From assembly GCF_009932355.1 (NCBI RefSeq), contig NZ_LEKU01000014.1:1-64000 (forward strand): a stretch of DNA of 64,000 nucleotides, read 5' to 3'. The DNA is from Riemerella anatipestifer_E. GTDB lineage: Bacteria > Bacteroidota > Bacteroidia > Flavobacteriales > Weeksellaceae. The notes beneath the pieces were generated by a model. The model did not search any database. It worked only from the letters and a program-made list of their open reading frames with translations, and had not been told where the DNA came from. Position numbers and translations under genes: made by a program. This document shows positions 51,431-61,252 of this stretch, in pieces. The stretch's first letter is position 1. Every line of letters begins with the position of its first letter.

Positions 51431-52785
51431 AAATTTTGGTTTAAAAAATCCTCTAAAGTTACCGATTTTTGCTCGCCAGTCTCTAGATTTTTAATAGAAA
51501 CTTGTTTAGTTTTAATTTCTTCTTCCCCTACAAACACAATATATGGAATCCCTTTTTTCTCCGCATAAGTGAATTGTTTTTTCAACTTAGCAGCTTCTGG
51601 ATAAAGCTCCGCAGAAACACCTTTAGCTCTTAATTGTTGTATAATATCCATAGAGTGAAAAGCCTCCTGCTCTCCATAATTAGCAAAAAGATACTTCGTA
51701 TTTTGAGACACTTCTTGTGGAAAACGATTGAGCTCTTCCATAACTAGATAAATTCTATCTAAGCCAAAAGAAATCCCTATTCCAGGAATATTTTTAACAC
51801 CGAAAACTTCTGTTAGATTGTCATATCTACCACCACCACCAATGGAGCCTAACTGTACCTCGTTAGACTTAACTTCAAAGATAGCACCTGTGTAATAATC
51901 TAGTCCTCTTGCTAAAGTAATATCAAATTGAAGCGCCTTTGGAGAAACACCCAAAGCAAGACATTGTTTAATCACAAACTCTAATTCCTCAACACCTTTC
52001 AGCCCTATTTCTATATCAGAAAAACGCTCTTTAAGTGCCGATAGATATTCTAAACTATCCTCTAATGGATGGAATAGAAACTCCAACTTTTCTATCGCTT
52101 CACTAGGTATATTTTTATTTTTAAGCTCCTCAATAACCCCTTCTTTACCGATTTTATCTAACTTATCCAAAGCTACAGTAAAATCTATCAACTGTTCTGC
52201 TATACCTGCATAAATAGCTAACCCTGAAAGTATTTTTCTGTTATTGATATGGATTTTCACATCTAAATTAAGCTCAGCAAAAGACTTTAAATAAAGCTGA
52301 ACTAACTCTACCTCTTGCCAAAGGCTTTCGCTACCCACCACATCGGCATCGCACTGATAAAATTCTCTAAAACGACCTTTCTGTGGTCTATCAGCGCGCC
52401 ATACAGGTTGAATTTGGTATCGTTTGTACGGAAATACAAGCTGACCGTGATTCATAGCCACAAATCTCGCAAATGGAACGGTAAGGTCGTATCTCAGTGC
52501 CTTATCGGATACTTTAGGCGTGAGTTTTTTATGGTCTTTTTCTATTAAATCTTGTTCTGATATTTTACTTAAATAATCTCCAGAATTCAAAATTTTAAAA
52601 ATAAGCCTATCTCCTTCCTCCCCATATTTCCCTGTAAGAGTTGATAAATTTTCAAAACTAGGTGTCTCTAATGGAGAAAAACCAAACAGTTCAAAATTCT
52701 TTTGTAAAATACTAATGATATATCTTCTACAATAAACTTCTAATGCCGAAAAATCTCTTGTTCCCTTTGCTAAACTAGGCTTCAT
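51427..52785 (-). CDS. hisS: Histidine--tRNA ligase
   Basis: Class II synthetase of 452 aa. Motif 1 region PSLAKGTRDFSALEVYCR, motif 2 RYQIQPVWRADRPQKGRFREFYQCDADVVG, histidine-binding GLDYYTGAIFEVK (HisA) and GGGGRYDNL, and motif 3 GIGISFGLDRIYLV, followed by the anticodon-binding domain (about 355-452). Complete and of normal length. Confidence 0.96.
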   Translation of the reverse strand: MKPSLAKGTRDFSALEVYCRRYIISILQKNFELFGFSPLETPSFENLSTLTGKYGEEGDRLIFKILNSGDYLSKISEQDLIEKDHKKLTPKVSDKALRYDLTVPFARFVAMNHGQLVFPYKRYQIQPVWRADRPQKGRFREFYQCDADVVGSESLWQEVELVQLYLKSFAELNLDVKIHINNRKILSGLAIYAGIAEQLIDFTVALDKLDKIGKEGVIEELKNKNIPSEAIEKLEFLFHPLEDSLEYLSALKERFSDIEIGLKGVEELEFVIKQCLALGVSPKALQFDITLARGLDYYTGAIFEVKSNEVQLGSIGGGGRYDNLTEVFGVKNIPGIGISFGLDRIYLVMEELNRFPQEVSQNTKYLFANYGEQEAFHSMDIIQQLRAKGVSAELYPEAAKLKKQFTYAEKKGIPYIVFVGEEEIKTKQVSIKNLETGEQKSVTLEDFLNQNL

Positions 52786-52807
52786 AAACTCATCACTTTT
52801 AAAGCTA

Positions 52808-52837
52808 CAAAAGTACAGAAAAATAAGTTGTCCACAA
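52808..52837 (-). promoter_or_regulatory. Promoter of hisS
   Basis: Reverse strand TTG (52837-52835), 19-bp spacer, TACTTTTG (52815-52808), 22 bp before the start codon. TTGTCCACA nearby (52828-52836) is one mismatch from a DnaA box. Confidence 0.65.
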
Positions 52838-52932
52838 TATTAGCGTAAAATCTTGTAAAATATGTCTATTTGTCAGTAATTTTAATTTGGCGAAAAATTT
52901 GTTTTGAGATGAAATTATAAAAGATTAAAAAT

Positions 52933-53538
52933 ATGAAAAAAGCACTTATTGTGGTAGATGTTCAAAATGATTTCTGTGAAGGAGGAGCTTTAGCTGTACC
53001 AAACGCTAATGAAATTATCCCTTACATCAACCTTTTAATTGAAGAGAATCAATATGATAAAATAATTTTCACACAAGATTGGCACCCTGCAAATCACAAA
53101 TCATTTGCATCTAATAATGGTAAAAAAGTAGGTGAAACCATATCACTGAACGGCGTACCACAATTTATGTGGCCAGACCATTGTGTAGAAAATTCTTTTG
53201 GTGCAGAATTCCATAAAGACTTAGACACTAGCAAAGTAGATTATATTGTAAAAAAGGGTAAAAACCCAGAAATAGATAGCTATAGTGCATTCCAAGACAA
53301 TAATCATTTTATGAAAACAGGGTTAGCTGACTATCTTAAAGAAAACGATATACAATTAGTAGAAATTGTTGGCTTAGCACTAGATTATTGCGTTAAATAC
53401 ACTTGTTTAGATGCTGTTAAAGAAGGATTCTTAACCTGTCTACACTTTAATGGTACTCGTGCTGTAAACGTAAAACCTGAAAACGGAAGAGATGCCATCT
53501 ACGAAATGCTAGAAAATGGTGTTACTATCTTAGGTTAA
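52933..53538 (+). CDS. pncA: Nicotinamidase (pyrazinamidase)
   Basis: Isochorismatase-fold amidase of 201 aa turning nicotinamide into nicotinate for NAD salvage. VVDVQNDFCEGGAL carries catalytic Asp9, a conserved FTQDWHPANHKSF metal-site block follows, and GLALDYCVKYTCLDA carries the nucleophilic Cys near residue 156. Upstream TTTGGCGAAAAATTTGTT is a loose sigma-54-like sequence. Confidence 0.94.
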   Translation: MKKALIVVDVQNDFCEGGALAVPNANEIIPYINLLIEENQYDKIIFTQDWHPANHKSFASNNGKKVGETISLNGVPQFMWPDHCVENSFGAEFHKDLDTSKVDYIVKKGKNPEIDSYSAFQDNNHFMKTGLADYLKENDIQLVEIVGLALDYCVKYTCLDAVKEGFLTCLHFNGTRAVNVKPENGRDAIYEMLENGVTILG

Positions 53539-53548
53539 AAAATAAAAC

Positions 53549-53575
53549 ACTCATAACTATTTATGAGTATTTTTC
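53549..53575 (+). terminator. Terminator of pncA
   Basis: Stem ACTCATAA / TTATGAGT, followed by ATTTTT. Confidence 0.75.
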
Positions 53576-53591
53576 TTCCATATCAATATAA

Positions 53592-53625
53592 ATAAAAAAA
53601 GCTGAGAGGGAAACTTCTCAGCTTT
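53592..53625 (-). terminator. Terminator of the beta-barrel protein gene
   Basis: Reverse strand: stem AAAGCTGAGAAG... / ...CTCTCAGCTTT followed by TTTTATTT. It lies 20 bp after the stop of the minus-strand gene. Confidence 0.8.
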
Positions 53626-53644
53626 ACTTTTGCTAAAATATACT

Positions 53645-54262
53645 CTAGAATTTAACTCCTAAACCTACTTGGAAAGTATTGTTCTTGTTGGTTGTATTAT
53701 CTGACGCAGAAGTTGTTCCATTTTTAGAAATATCTGTAAAACCTGCTACGTATCTAGCATTAACACCTATGTTTGGTGTAATATCAAACCCTAAACCTAA
53801 CCCCATTCCAAAGTTGAAGCTATTAAAGTTATCCTTATTAAGTTCTGCAGGGATTTTTCCCGACCCAAGAGGTGTTTCGTAAGAAGTTTTAGTATTTGCT
53901 CCCACTAAAAAGCTAAACTCTGGTCCAGCTTCTAGATAAAATTCAGGAGTAGCCTTATATTGGAACATTACAGGAACCGAGATATAGTCTAAGTTTAATT
54001 TCGTTTCTGCTTTTCCTAATATAGGAACATTCATTGTAGTTTTAGAGCCCAAATTGTTATAAAGTATCTCAGGCTGGATACTAAAACTCTCCGATACAGG
54101 AGCGTTCAGAAATACCCCAGCATAGTAACCTACTTTAGCCTTAGTATCATCGTAGCCCTCCTTAGAGATAGAAGATACATTTAAACCTGCTTTTGCTCCA
54201 AATTGTTGTCCAAATGCAAATGAACCAGCTACTACCGCTAATCCTAAAAATAATTTTTTCAT
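53645..54262 (-). CDS. PorT-like outer-membrane beta-barrel protein
   Basis: 205 aa. Signal peptide (1-18, ending SFAFGQQ), then eight-strand-type alternation: FGAKAGLNVSSIS, KVGYYAGVFLNAP, FSIQPEILYNNLGSK, YISVPVMFQYKATPEFYLEAGPEFSFLVG, FNFGMGLGLGFDI and VNARYVAGFTDIS, ending in VGLGVKF with a terminal Phe. It belongs to the PorT/porin family of small barrels. Role unknown; probably an abundant outer-membrane protein. Confidence 0.88.
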   Translation of the reverse strand: MKKLFLGLAVVAGSFAFGQQFGAKAGLNVSSISKEGYDDTKAKVGYYAGVFLNAPVSESFSIQPEILYNNLGSKTTMNVPILGKAETKLNLDYISVPVMFQYKATPEFYLEAGPEFSFLVGANTKTSYETPLGSGKIPAELNKDNFNSFNFGMGLGLGFDITPNIGVNARYVAGFTDISKNGTTSASDNTTNKNNTFQVGLGVKF

Positions 54263-54326
54263 AATTCCAATTTTTTAATTTTATAAAATTTGTTTTTTAC
54301 AATAACTTTCTAATCAAAAGGCTTGC

Positions 54327-54334
54327 CAAAATTA
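54327..54334 (-). promoter_or_regulatory. -7 element of the beta-barrel gene
   Basis: Reverse strand TAATTTTG, 65 bp before the start codon at 54262. A 5' untranslated region of about 55 nt would follow. The rest of 54263-54458 holds no visible gene. Confidence 0.35.
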
Positions 54335-54458
54335 AACAATTGATTAAAAATAAGCGTGAAAATAATCTTCATCTACTGTATTTCAATTCAATAAAAAAGG
54401 TTTGGAATATTTTTCAATCCAAACCTCAACCTTAATTATTTTTAAGATTATTAAATAT

Positions 54459-56129
54459 CTATTTTCGGTAAGCCTCGGTGTGTACCTTTGCTACGGCTCT
54501 TCCAGAAGGATCGTTCATATTTTTGAAAGATTCGTCCCAAGCCAGTGCGGTAGGTGTGCTACATGCCACAGATGGCACAGACGGAACAGTAAGTGCTGCC
54601 GCTTCTGAAGGGAAGTGTTCTTCAAAAATACTTCTGTAATAATATTCTTCTTTAGATGTAGGCGTTTGTACAGGAAAACGAAACTTAGCATTAGCTAATT
54701 GCTCATCTGTTATCTTTTCGTTCACTAGTTCTTTAAGCTTATCTATCCAGCTATAGCCTACTCCATCAGAAAATTGCTCTTTTTGTCTCCACGCTACAGA
54801 TTCTGGTAAGACATCTTCAAAGGCTTTTCTAAGCACCCATTTTTCCATTCGCTCTGGAGTAATCATTTTATCTTTCGGGTTGATACGCATAGCTACATCC
54901 ATAAACTCTTTATCTAAAAACGGTACTCGTCCTTCTATCCCCCAAGCCATAAGAGATTTATTAGCTCTTAGGCAGTCATATTGGTAGAGTTTATCTAATT
55001 TTCTTACCGTTTCGTTATGAAACTCTTCTGCATTCGGAGCTTTATGAAAATAAAGATAACCTCCAAAAAGTTCATCTGAGCCTTCTCCAGAAAGCACCAT
55101 TTTTATCCCCATAGATTTAATTACTCTCGCCATTAAATACATTGGCGTAGAAGCTCTTACCGTAGTAATATCGTAAGTCTCTAGGTAATAAATTACATCT
55201 CTTATAGCATCTAAACCTTCTTGTATTGTAAATTTTATTTCATGATGAATGGTCCCTATATGCTTTGCTACTTCTTTCGCTGCTTTAAGGTCTGGAGAAC
55301 CTTCTAACCCTACCGCAAACGAATGTAGTTGAGGATACCATGCTTCAGATTGGTCATCAGTTTCTATTCTTTTAGCAGCATATTTTTTAGCTATGGCTGA
55401 AGTAATAGAAGAATCTAAACCGCCTGAAAGTAGTACACCATAAGGCACATCAGACATCAACTGACGGTGAACGGCAGCTTCTAAAGCTTCTCTAAGTTCA
55501 GACAGATTAGTGGCATTGTCTTTTACATTGTCAAACGCTCTCCACTCTCTTTTGTACCACTGCTCAAATTTAGCTTCTTTGCTATGCCAATAATGACCTG
55601 GAGGAAATATTTCTATTTTAGAACAATAACCTTCTAAAGCTTTAAGTTCAGAAGCTACATAAAAAGTTCCATTTTTATCCCAACCTATATATAATGGGAT
55701 AATCCCCATGTGGTCACGAGCGATAAAATATTCATCTTTTTCGGTATCATAAAGGGCAAATCCAAAAATACCATTAAGTTCATCTACGAAATCTTTACCT
55801 TTCTCCTGGTAAAGAGCCAAAATGACTTCGCAGTCAGATTCTGTTTGAAACTGATATTTCCCTTCAAATCTTTTACGAATTTCTCTATGATTATAAATTT
55901 CACCATTTACAGCTAAAACCAACTTTCCGTCAGGACTGAACAGTGGCTGTTTCCCAGAAGTAGGATCCACAATAGCTAGACGCTCGTGAACGATAACCAC
56001 TTTATCGTCACTATACACACCACTCCAATCTGGACCACGATGACGTATTTTTTTTGACATTTCTAATACCTGAGGTCTAAGACTCTCCGCCGATTGCTTT
56101 ATATCAAAAGCACAAACAATTCCACACAT
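54459..56129 (-). CDS. asnB: Asparagine synthase B (glutamine-hydrolysing)
   Basis: 556 aa. Catalytic Cys2 of the N-terminal glutaminase domain (MCGIVCAF), RLAIVDPTSGKQPLF, and the synthetase domain with ATP pyrophosphatase loop LLSGGLDSSI near residue 236 and VLSGEGSDELFGGYLYF. Makes asparagine from aspartate, glutamine and ATP. It is divergent from aspS, so two aspartate-using enzymes share an intergenic region of about 170 bp. Confidence 0.96.
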   Translation of the reverse strand: MCGIVCAFDIKQSAESLRPQVLEMSKKIRHRGPDWSGVYSDDKVVIVHERLAIVDPTSGKQPLFSPDGKLVLAVNGEIYNHREIRKRFEGKYQFQTESDCEVILALYQEKGKDFVDELNGIFGFALYDTEKDEYFIARDHMGIIPLYIGWDKNGTFYVASELKALEGYCSKIEIFPPGHYWHSKEAKFEQWYKREWRAFDNVKDNATNLSELREALEAAVHRQLMSDVPYGVLLSGGLDSSITSAIAKKYAAKRIETDDQSEAWYPQLHSFAVGLEGSPDLKAAKEVAKHIGTIHHEIKFTIQEGLDAIRDVIYYLETYDITTVRASTPMYLMARVIKSMGIKMVLSGEGSDELFGGYLYFHKAPNAEEFHNETVRKLDKLYQYDCLRANKSLMAWGIEGRVPFLDKEFMDVAMRINPKDKMITPERMEKWVLRKAFEDVLPESVAWRQKEQFSDGVGYSWIDKLKELVNEKITDEQLANAKFRFPVQTPTSKEEYYYRSIFEEHFPSEAAALTVPSVPSVACSTPTALAWDESFKNMNDPSGRAVAKVHTEAYRK

Positions 56130-56161
56130 ATATATATTCTCCTAAAATTATAAATCTACGA

Positions 56162-56189
56162 CAAATTTATCATATTTATACGATATCAA
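56162..56189 (-). promoter_or_regulatory. Promoter of asnB
   Basis: Reverse strand TTG (56189-56187), 17-bp spacer, TAAATTTG (56169-56162), 33 bp before the start codon. Spacing is slightly short of the usual 19. Confidence 0.45.
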
Positions 56190-56252
56190 GCCTTCTTTAA
56201 ATCAAAAAAAATAAAAAAAGTGAAAGAAAAATATTTTTTGAGGGCAATTCCG

Positions 56253-56260
56253 TATCTTTG
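56253..56260 (+). promoter_or_regulatory. -7 element of aspS
   Basis: TATCTTTG, 39 bp before the aspS start codon, followed by GCAC, typical of the start-site region in this group. Confidence 0.55.
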
Positions 56261-56299
56261 CACAGATTGTAAAATAAACTATAATACTAATAGAATATT

Positions 56300-58048
56300 A
56301 TGTTCCGAACACATACTAATGGCGAACTTTCGCTGAAAAATCTTGATGAAAATGTAACACTTTCTGGCTGGGTACAGACAATAAGAGATAAAGGTTTCGT
56401 AGTCTGGATAGACCTTAGAGACCGCTATGGCATTACTCAACTTGTTTTAGACGAGGAAAGAACATCTAAAGAGCTACTAGAGAAAGCTAAGAAACTAGGT
56501 AGAGAGTTTGTGATACAAGCCAAGGGAAAGGTTATTGAAAGAAGCAACAAAAACCCTAAAATACCTACTGGAGAAATAGAAATATTAGTAGAAGAGCTAA
56601 ATATTTTAAATGAATCTCAACTTCCGCCTTTCACTATAGAAGATGAAACAGATGGTGGTGAAGAACTGAGAATGAAATACCGTTATTTAGATATTAGAAG
56701 AACACCTGTAAAAAATAAGCTCATCTTTCGTAGTCAGATGGCACAAGAAGTGAGAAATTACCTTTCTAACCAAGGTTTTATAGAGGTAGAAACACCTGTA
56801 CTCATTAAATCTACCCCAGAAGGAGCTAGAGATTTTGTAGTACCTAGCCGTATGAATGAGGGGCAGTTTTACGCTCTACCACAATCTCCACAAACCTTTA
56901 AGCAACTCTTAATGGTAGGTGGAATGGATAAATATTTCCAAATTGTAAAATGTTTTAGAGATGAGGATTTAAGAGCAGATAGACAGCCTGAATTTACTCA
57001 AATAGACTGTGAAATGGCATTTGTAGAGCAGGAAGATATTATGAATGTATTTGAAGGTATGACAGCTCATCTCCTAAAGAAAGTTACAGGGAAAGATTTT
57101 GGAGCCTTCCCTAGAATGTCCTTTGCCGAGGCGATGCAAAAGTATGGTAATGATAAACCAGACATCAGATTCGGAATGGTATTTACTGAACTGAATGAAA
57201 TTGTTAAGGGAAAAGATTTTAAAATATTTGATGAAGCAGAATTGGTAGTTGGTATCAATGTAGAAGGCTGTGCAAACTATACTAGAAAACAAATAGATGA
57301 ACTTATAGATTGGGTAAAACGCCCACAAATAGGTGCTACCGGCATGGTTTGGGTAAAATATCAAGAAGACGGGACACTAACCTCTTCGGTTAATAAATTC
57401 TACACTGAAGAAGATTTAAAACTGATTGCTGAAAAATTCGGAGCAAAAGTAGGTGATTTAATGCTTATCATGAGTGGAACAGCTTCCACCGTAAGAACTC
57501 AACTCTCAGCTTTAAGAATGGAATTAGGCAACAGGTTAGGCTTAAGAAAACCTGATGAGTTTGCTCCTCTTTGGGTGGTAGATTTCCCTCTTTTAGAGTG
57601 GGACGAAGAAACTCAGCGTTACCATGCGATGCATCACCCATTTACTTCACCAAAGAAAGAAGATTTACATTTACTAGAAAATGAGGCTAGCAAAGCGAGA
57701 GCTAATGCCTATGATTTGGTACTTAATGGTAACGAAATTGGAGGTGGTTCTATCCGTATTTACGACCGAAATTTACAATCTAAAATGTTTAATCTATTAG
57801 GTTTTACAGAAGAGGAAGCAGAAGCACAATTCGGATTTTTAATGAATGCCTTTAAATATGGTGCTCCACCTCATGGCGGACTTGCCTTTGGTTTTGACCG
57901 ACTAGTGGCTATCCTAGACGGCAACGAAGTTATTAGAGATTATATTGCTTTCCCTAAAAATAATAGCGGTAGAGATGTCATGATAGATGCTCCAAGCAAC
58001 ATTGCAGAAGAACAACTAGAAGAGTTACACTTAAAACTAAGAAACTAA
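56300..58048 (+). CDS. aspS: Aspartate--tRNA ligase
   Basis: Class II synthetase of 582 aa. N-terminal OB anticodon domain (about 1-105: VTLSGWVQTIRDKGFVVWIDLRDRYGITQLV), motif 2 FQIVKCFRDEDLRADRQPEFTQIDCEMAF, a bacterial GAD insertion (about 290-410), and motif 3 GLAFGFDRLVAIL near the C-terminus. Complete. Its terminator is 12 bp after the stop. Confidence 0.97.
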   Translation: MFRTHTNGELSLKNLDENVTLSGWVQTIRDKGFVVWIDLRDRYGITQLVLDEERTSKELLEKAKKLGREFVIQAKGKVIERSNKNPKIPTGEIEILVEELNILNESQLPPFTIEDETDGGEELRMKYRYLDIRRTPVKNKLIFRSQMAQEVRNYLSNQGFIEVETPVLIKSTPEGARDFVVPSRMNEGQFYALPQSPQTFKQLLMVGGMDKYFQIVKCFRDEDLRADRQPEFTQIDCEMAFVEQEDIMNVFEGMTAHLLKKVTGKDFGAFPRMSFAEAMQKYGNDKPDIRFGMVFTELNEIVKGKDFKIFDEAELVVGINVEGCANYTRKQIDELIDWVKRPQIGATGMVWVKYQEDGTLTSSVNKFYTEEDLKLIAEKFGAKVGDLMLIMSGTASTVRTQLSALRMELGNRLGLRKPDEFAPLWVVDFPLLEWDEETQRYHAMHHPFTSPKKEDLHLLENEASKARANAYDLVLNGNEIGGGSIRIYDRNLQSKMFNLLGFTEEEAEAQFGFLMNAFKYGAPPHGGLAFGFDRLVAILDGNEVIRDYIAFPKNNSGRDVMIDAPSNIAEEQLEELHLKLRN

Positions 58049-58060
58049 ATAATATAATAA

Positions 58061-58087
58061 AGCCTCTCTTTAGGAGAGGTTTTTATT
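58061..58087 (+). terminator. Terminator of aspS
   Basis: Stem CCTCTC / GAGAGG with a 5-base loop (TTTAG), followed by TTTTTATTTTA. Confidence 0.85.
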
Positions 58088-58115
58088 TTATATACTACCA
58101 ACTATAACATAAGAG

Positions 58116-58721
58116 CTATCCTCTAAGTCTTTCTAATAGAACCATCATGAGGAAAGACAAAACAACCAAAGTTTCCTCTTCATCATCTATGTCTAACATT
58201 CGGTTAAGTTGAAATTTTCTACCAAAAAAAGAAGGCATTTTTTTCAACTGAAAATAAGTTTTACCCGAAGCATCTTTAACGGAATAACTAGGATTAAACA
58301 AATAACCAGTAAAAAAACTTAAAATAGGGATTTCACCTACAAAACTATCCAAAATCTTAACGAAAGCATTATCCTCCGAAATACTATACTTTAATTGGTT
58401 ATTTTCGTCTATTATGTCATAATGAGCCTTCCATATAGAACGCATACCTTTTCTAGCCAGTCTTCCATAAAGTTTATTATTAACAATATCTAACATAGAA
58501 TAAGACGCATTAAAGTCTAGCCATCTATCTGCCTTTATACGAAATAATTCCTGCTCTTTTTTCTCATTATTATAAACTACTACATCTTCTTTTAGCTTAA
58601 ACATTTTCTGTCTTACATAGGCTACATAATTACCATTTTTATCCGTGATATTAAAATCACTGGCAAGGGTAGTTAGTTTAAACTTAAAGTCTAACGGATA
58701 ATTTAAATTTTTAAGTACCAT
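58116..58721 (-). CDS. LURP-one/scramblase-like (LOR family) protein
   Basis: 201 aa without signal peptide. Its strands fit the tubby-like/LURP-one fold: FKLTTLASDFNITDKNGNYVAYVRQKMFKLKEDVVVYN, ELFRIKADRWLDFNASYSMLDI, GRLARKGMRSIWKAHYDII and PSYSVKDASGKTYFQLKKM. A hydrophobic helix at the C-terminus follows DDEEE. Such proteins are thought to bind phosphoinositide-like lipids, but a bacterial role is not established. Co-oriented with the YhhN gene 9 bp upstream. Confidence 0.75.
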   Translation of the reverse strand: MVLKNLNYPLDFKFKLTTLASDFNITDKNGNYVAYVRQKMFKLKEDVVVYNNEKKEQELFRIKADRWLDFNASYSMLDIVNNKLYGRLARKGMRSIWKAHYDIIDENNQLKYSISEDNAFVKILDSFVGEIPILSFFTGYLFNPSYSVKDASGKTYFQLKKMPSFFGRKFQLNRMLDIDDEEETLVVLSFLMMVLLERLRG

Positions 58722-58730
58722 ATTTTAAAA

Positions 58731-59378
58731 TTATTTAGGTTGAATTTCTCTTTGATATTTTGCAATTTTATAAATACCATAAGCTAAACATACTTGAGCT
58801 ATAATATAAGTTATCATTACCGCAAGACCTTTATACACATTATATTCAAAGAAAATAGAATGAGCAAGAATCGTATCCGATATTACAAAAAACAAAACTC
58901 CAAATTTAATGTATTTATTTTTTAAGCCTAACGAAAAATAAAGCATTACCGATATAGTAGAAGCATACACAACTACAGGGATTTTCATATCACCTAAATG
59001 ACTCCAAAACAAGCTAATAAAGACAGCTAAATAAATAGCTATCGGTAACAATTTTACTAAAGAAAATTGAGGCGACCTTATTCTATAAAAACAGATAATG
59101 TAAAAAATATGAGCTAATAAAAAACTAGCTAATCCATACAAAAAACCAGAGTCTTTTAGTAAAAAAACATCACCTAAAAAACTAAAAAACAATCCTGTTA
59201 AAAAAAGTTTATTATTACTTAGTGACTCGGTTTTATTAAGTTGATAATAAATTAAAGCTATTATAGGAATTAGTAGTGGCTTACTATATATTCTTATACC
59301 TATCTTGTCAAAATAGATTCCTAGTAAATCTACAATGAAAACAATACTCAATAGTATGATGTAGCCTATTTTTTTCAT
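58731..59378 (-). CDS. YhhN family membrane protein (lysoplasmalogenase-like)
   Basis: 215 aa with about eight transmembrane helices. The family blocks FFSFLGDVFLLKD and LFFVISDTILAHSIF carry the paired Asp residues that are characteristic of YhhN/TMEM86 lysoplasmalogenases, which hydrolyse lysoplasmalogen vinyl-ether bonds. Activity in this bacterium is inferred. It lies 10 bp after fhs on the same strand. Confidence 0.85.
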   Translation of the reverse strand: MKKIGYIILLSIVFIVDLLGIYFDKIGIRIYSKPLLIPIIALIYYQLNKTESLSNNKLFLTGLFFSFLGDVFLLKDSGFLYGLASFLLAHIFYIICFYRIRSPQFSLVKLLPIAIYLAVFISLFWSHLGDMKIPVVVYASTISVMLYFSLGLKNKYIKFGVLFFVISDTILAHSIFFEYNVYKGLAVMITYIIAQVCLAYGIYKIAKYQREIQPK

Positions 59379-59388
59379 TTCTTAATTA

Positions 59389-61065
59389 TTAGCTAAGCCC
59401 TGTAATTACGCCATTATCATCTATATCCATACCTTCGGCAGCAGGGATACTAGGCAACCCTGGCATACGCATAGTAGTCCCAAGCAACGGAATTACAAAC
59501 CCTGCACCAGCAGCAAATTCAAACTCTCTTACTGTAACTTCAAAATTTTCAGGTCTACCAATTTTAGAATCGGTATCACTAAGAGATTTCGGCGTTTTTA
59601 CCATGCAAACAGGAAGTACTGAAAGTCCTAAAGATTCTATCTTTTTCAATTGAGTTTTAGCTTTGGAAGTATAAGCAACAGATGATGCACCGTAGATTTC
59701 TTTTGCTATCTTATCTATTTTTTCTGGTATGGTTTCTGTGTAAGCATAAAGTGGCTTGAAATTGCAACTATTGCTTTCCGCCAATTCGGCAACTACTTTA
59801 GCTAATTCTTTCGTACCTTCTCCACCTTGTGTAAATCCATAGGAAACCACGGCTTCTATGCCTTTCTCTTTACATTTTTCTTTAATAAAATTTATTTCCT
59901 CCTCGCTATCTGTATCAAAATGATTGATAGCTACCACAGGCTTCAAACCAAATTTCATTACATTTTCCAAATGTTTTTCTAAATTACCTATCCCTTTTTT
60001 TACAAAATCTAGATTAGGTGTGCTATATTCCTCTTTTTTAGCTCCTCCGTGATGTCTCAAAGCCCTTACCGTAGCCACTACAACCACCGCATCTGGTTTT
60101 AGCCCTGCAGAAACACATTTAATATTAAGAAACTTTTCCGCTCCTAAATCTGCTCCAAATCCTGCTTCAGTTACGGTATAATCAGCTAAAGACAGTCCCA
60201 TTTTAGTCGCTAAAACAGAATTAGTACCTTGTGCTATACTTGCAAACGGACCACCGTGTAAAATAGCAGGATTGCCTTCTAGAGTTTGTACAAGATTAGG
60301 TTTTATAGCGTCTTTTAGAAGGATAGCCATTGCCCCTACAACATTTAAATCTCTAGCATAGATTGGTTTTTTATCATAAGTACTTCCTACATAGATGTTT
60401 CCTAAACGCTTTTTGAGATCTGAGAAATTTTCAGCTAGACAAAGAATAGCCATAACCTCAGAAGCAGGTGTGATATTGAAACCGTCTTCTCTAGGAATAC
60501 CATTCGCAGAGCCTCCAAGTCCAATTACTATTTGTCTTAAAGCCCTATCATTCATATCCATTACTCTTTTCCAAACCACCGTTCTAGGGTCTATATTAAG
60601 CGAACGAGATGCGTTTTGAATATTATTGTCAATAGCTGCAGCCAACAGATTATTTGCCTTTTCTATAGCAGAAAAATCACCTGTAAAATGCAGGTTAATA
60701 TCTTCCATTGGAATCACTTGGGAATAACCACCACCTGCAGCCCCACCTTTAATTCCAAAAACAGGACCTAAAGACGGCTCTCTTAATACAGCGATGGCTT
60801 TTTTTCCAATTTTATTAAGTCCTTCGGTAAGCCCTATACTTACGGTAGTTTTACCTTCCCCTGCTGGGGTAGGTGTAATTGCAGTCACAAGAATAAGTTT
60901 AGATTTTCCTATTTTATTCTCGTCAATTAGCGACAATGGAAGCTTAGCTTTATACTTTCCGTATAATTCTAAATCATCTTCTGGAATGTTAACCTTTGCA
61001 GCAATTTCTTTTATTGGTAATATTTTTGCACCTTGTGCTATTTCTAAATCTGCTGGAAAACTCAT
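59389..61065 (-). CDS. fhs: Formate--tetrahydrofolate ligase
   Basis: 558 aa. P-loop TPTPAGEGKTT (Lys72), LREPSLGPVFGIKGGAAGGG, and the downstream NLDFVKKGIGNLEKHL region; the C-terminal block PGLPSIPAAEGMDID is diagnostic. Makes 10-formyl-THF from formate, THF and ATP for purine and fMet-tRNA synthesis. It leads a minus-strand run with the YhhN and LURP-one genes. Confidence 0.96.
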   Translation of the reverse strand: MSFPADLEIAQGAKILPIKEIAAKVNIPEDDLELYGKYKAKLPLSLIDENKIGKSKLILVTAITPTPAGEGKTTVSIGLTEGLNKIGKKAIAVLREPSLGPVFGIKGGAAGGGYSQVIPMEDINLHFTGDFSAIEKANNLLAAAIDNNIQNASRSLNIDPRTVVWKRVMDMNDRALRQIVIGLGGSANGIPREDGFNITPASEVMAILCLAENFSDLKKRLGNIYVGSTYDKKPIYARDLNVVGAMAILLKDAIKPNLVQTLEGNPAILHGGPFASIAQGTNSVLATKMGLSLADYTVTEAGFGADLGAEKFLNIKCVSAGLKPDAVVVVATVRALRHHGGAKKEEYSTPNLDFVKKGIGNLEKHLENVMKFGLKPVVAINHFDTDSEEEINFIKEKCKEKGIEAVVSYGFTQGGEGTKELAKVVAELAESNSCNFKPLYAYTETIPEKIDKIAKEIYGASSVAYTSKAKTQLKKIESLGLSVLPVCMVKTPKSLSDTDSKIGRPENFEVTVREFEFAAGAGFVIPLLGTTMRMPGLPSIPAAEGMDIDDNGVITGLS

Positions 61066-61238
61066 AATACCTATTTTAATAATTTAACTAAGCCCAAATT
61101 TACTAAAACCTAAGGCAATTGAAAAGTTATTAAACCTTTATTTTGTCATTGTTTTTTGCATACAGAGGCAAAATTTTCTCTATTGAACCTGACATGTAAA
61201 TTTTCTCATAAAAATTAGGCTGATTAAAAAAAATATTT

Positions 61239-61246
61239 TAACTTTG
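61239..61246 (+). promoter_or_regulatory. -7 element of rplS
   Basis: TAACTTTG followed by CCGACTG; transcription is expected to begin near 61253, giving a leader of about 65 nt. Confidence 0.5.
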
Positions 61247-61252
61247 CCGACT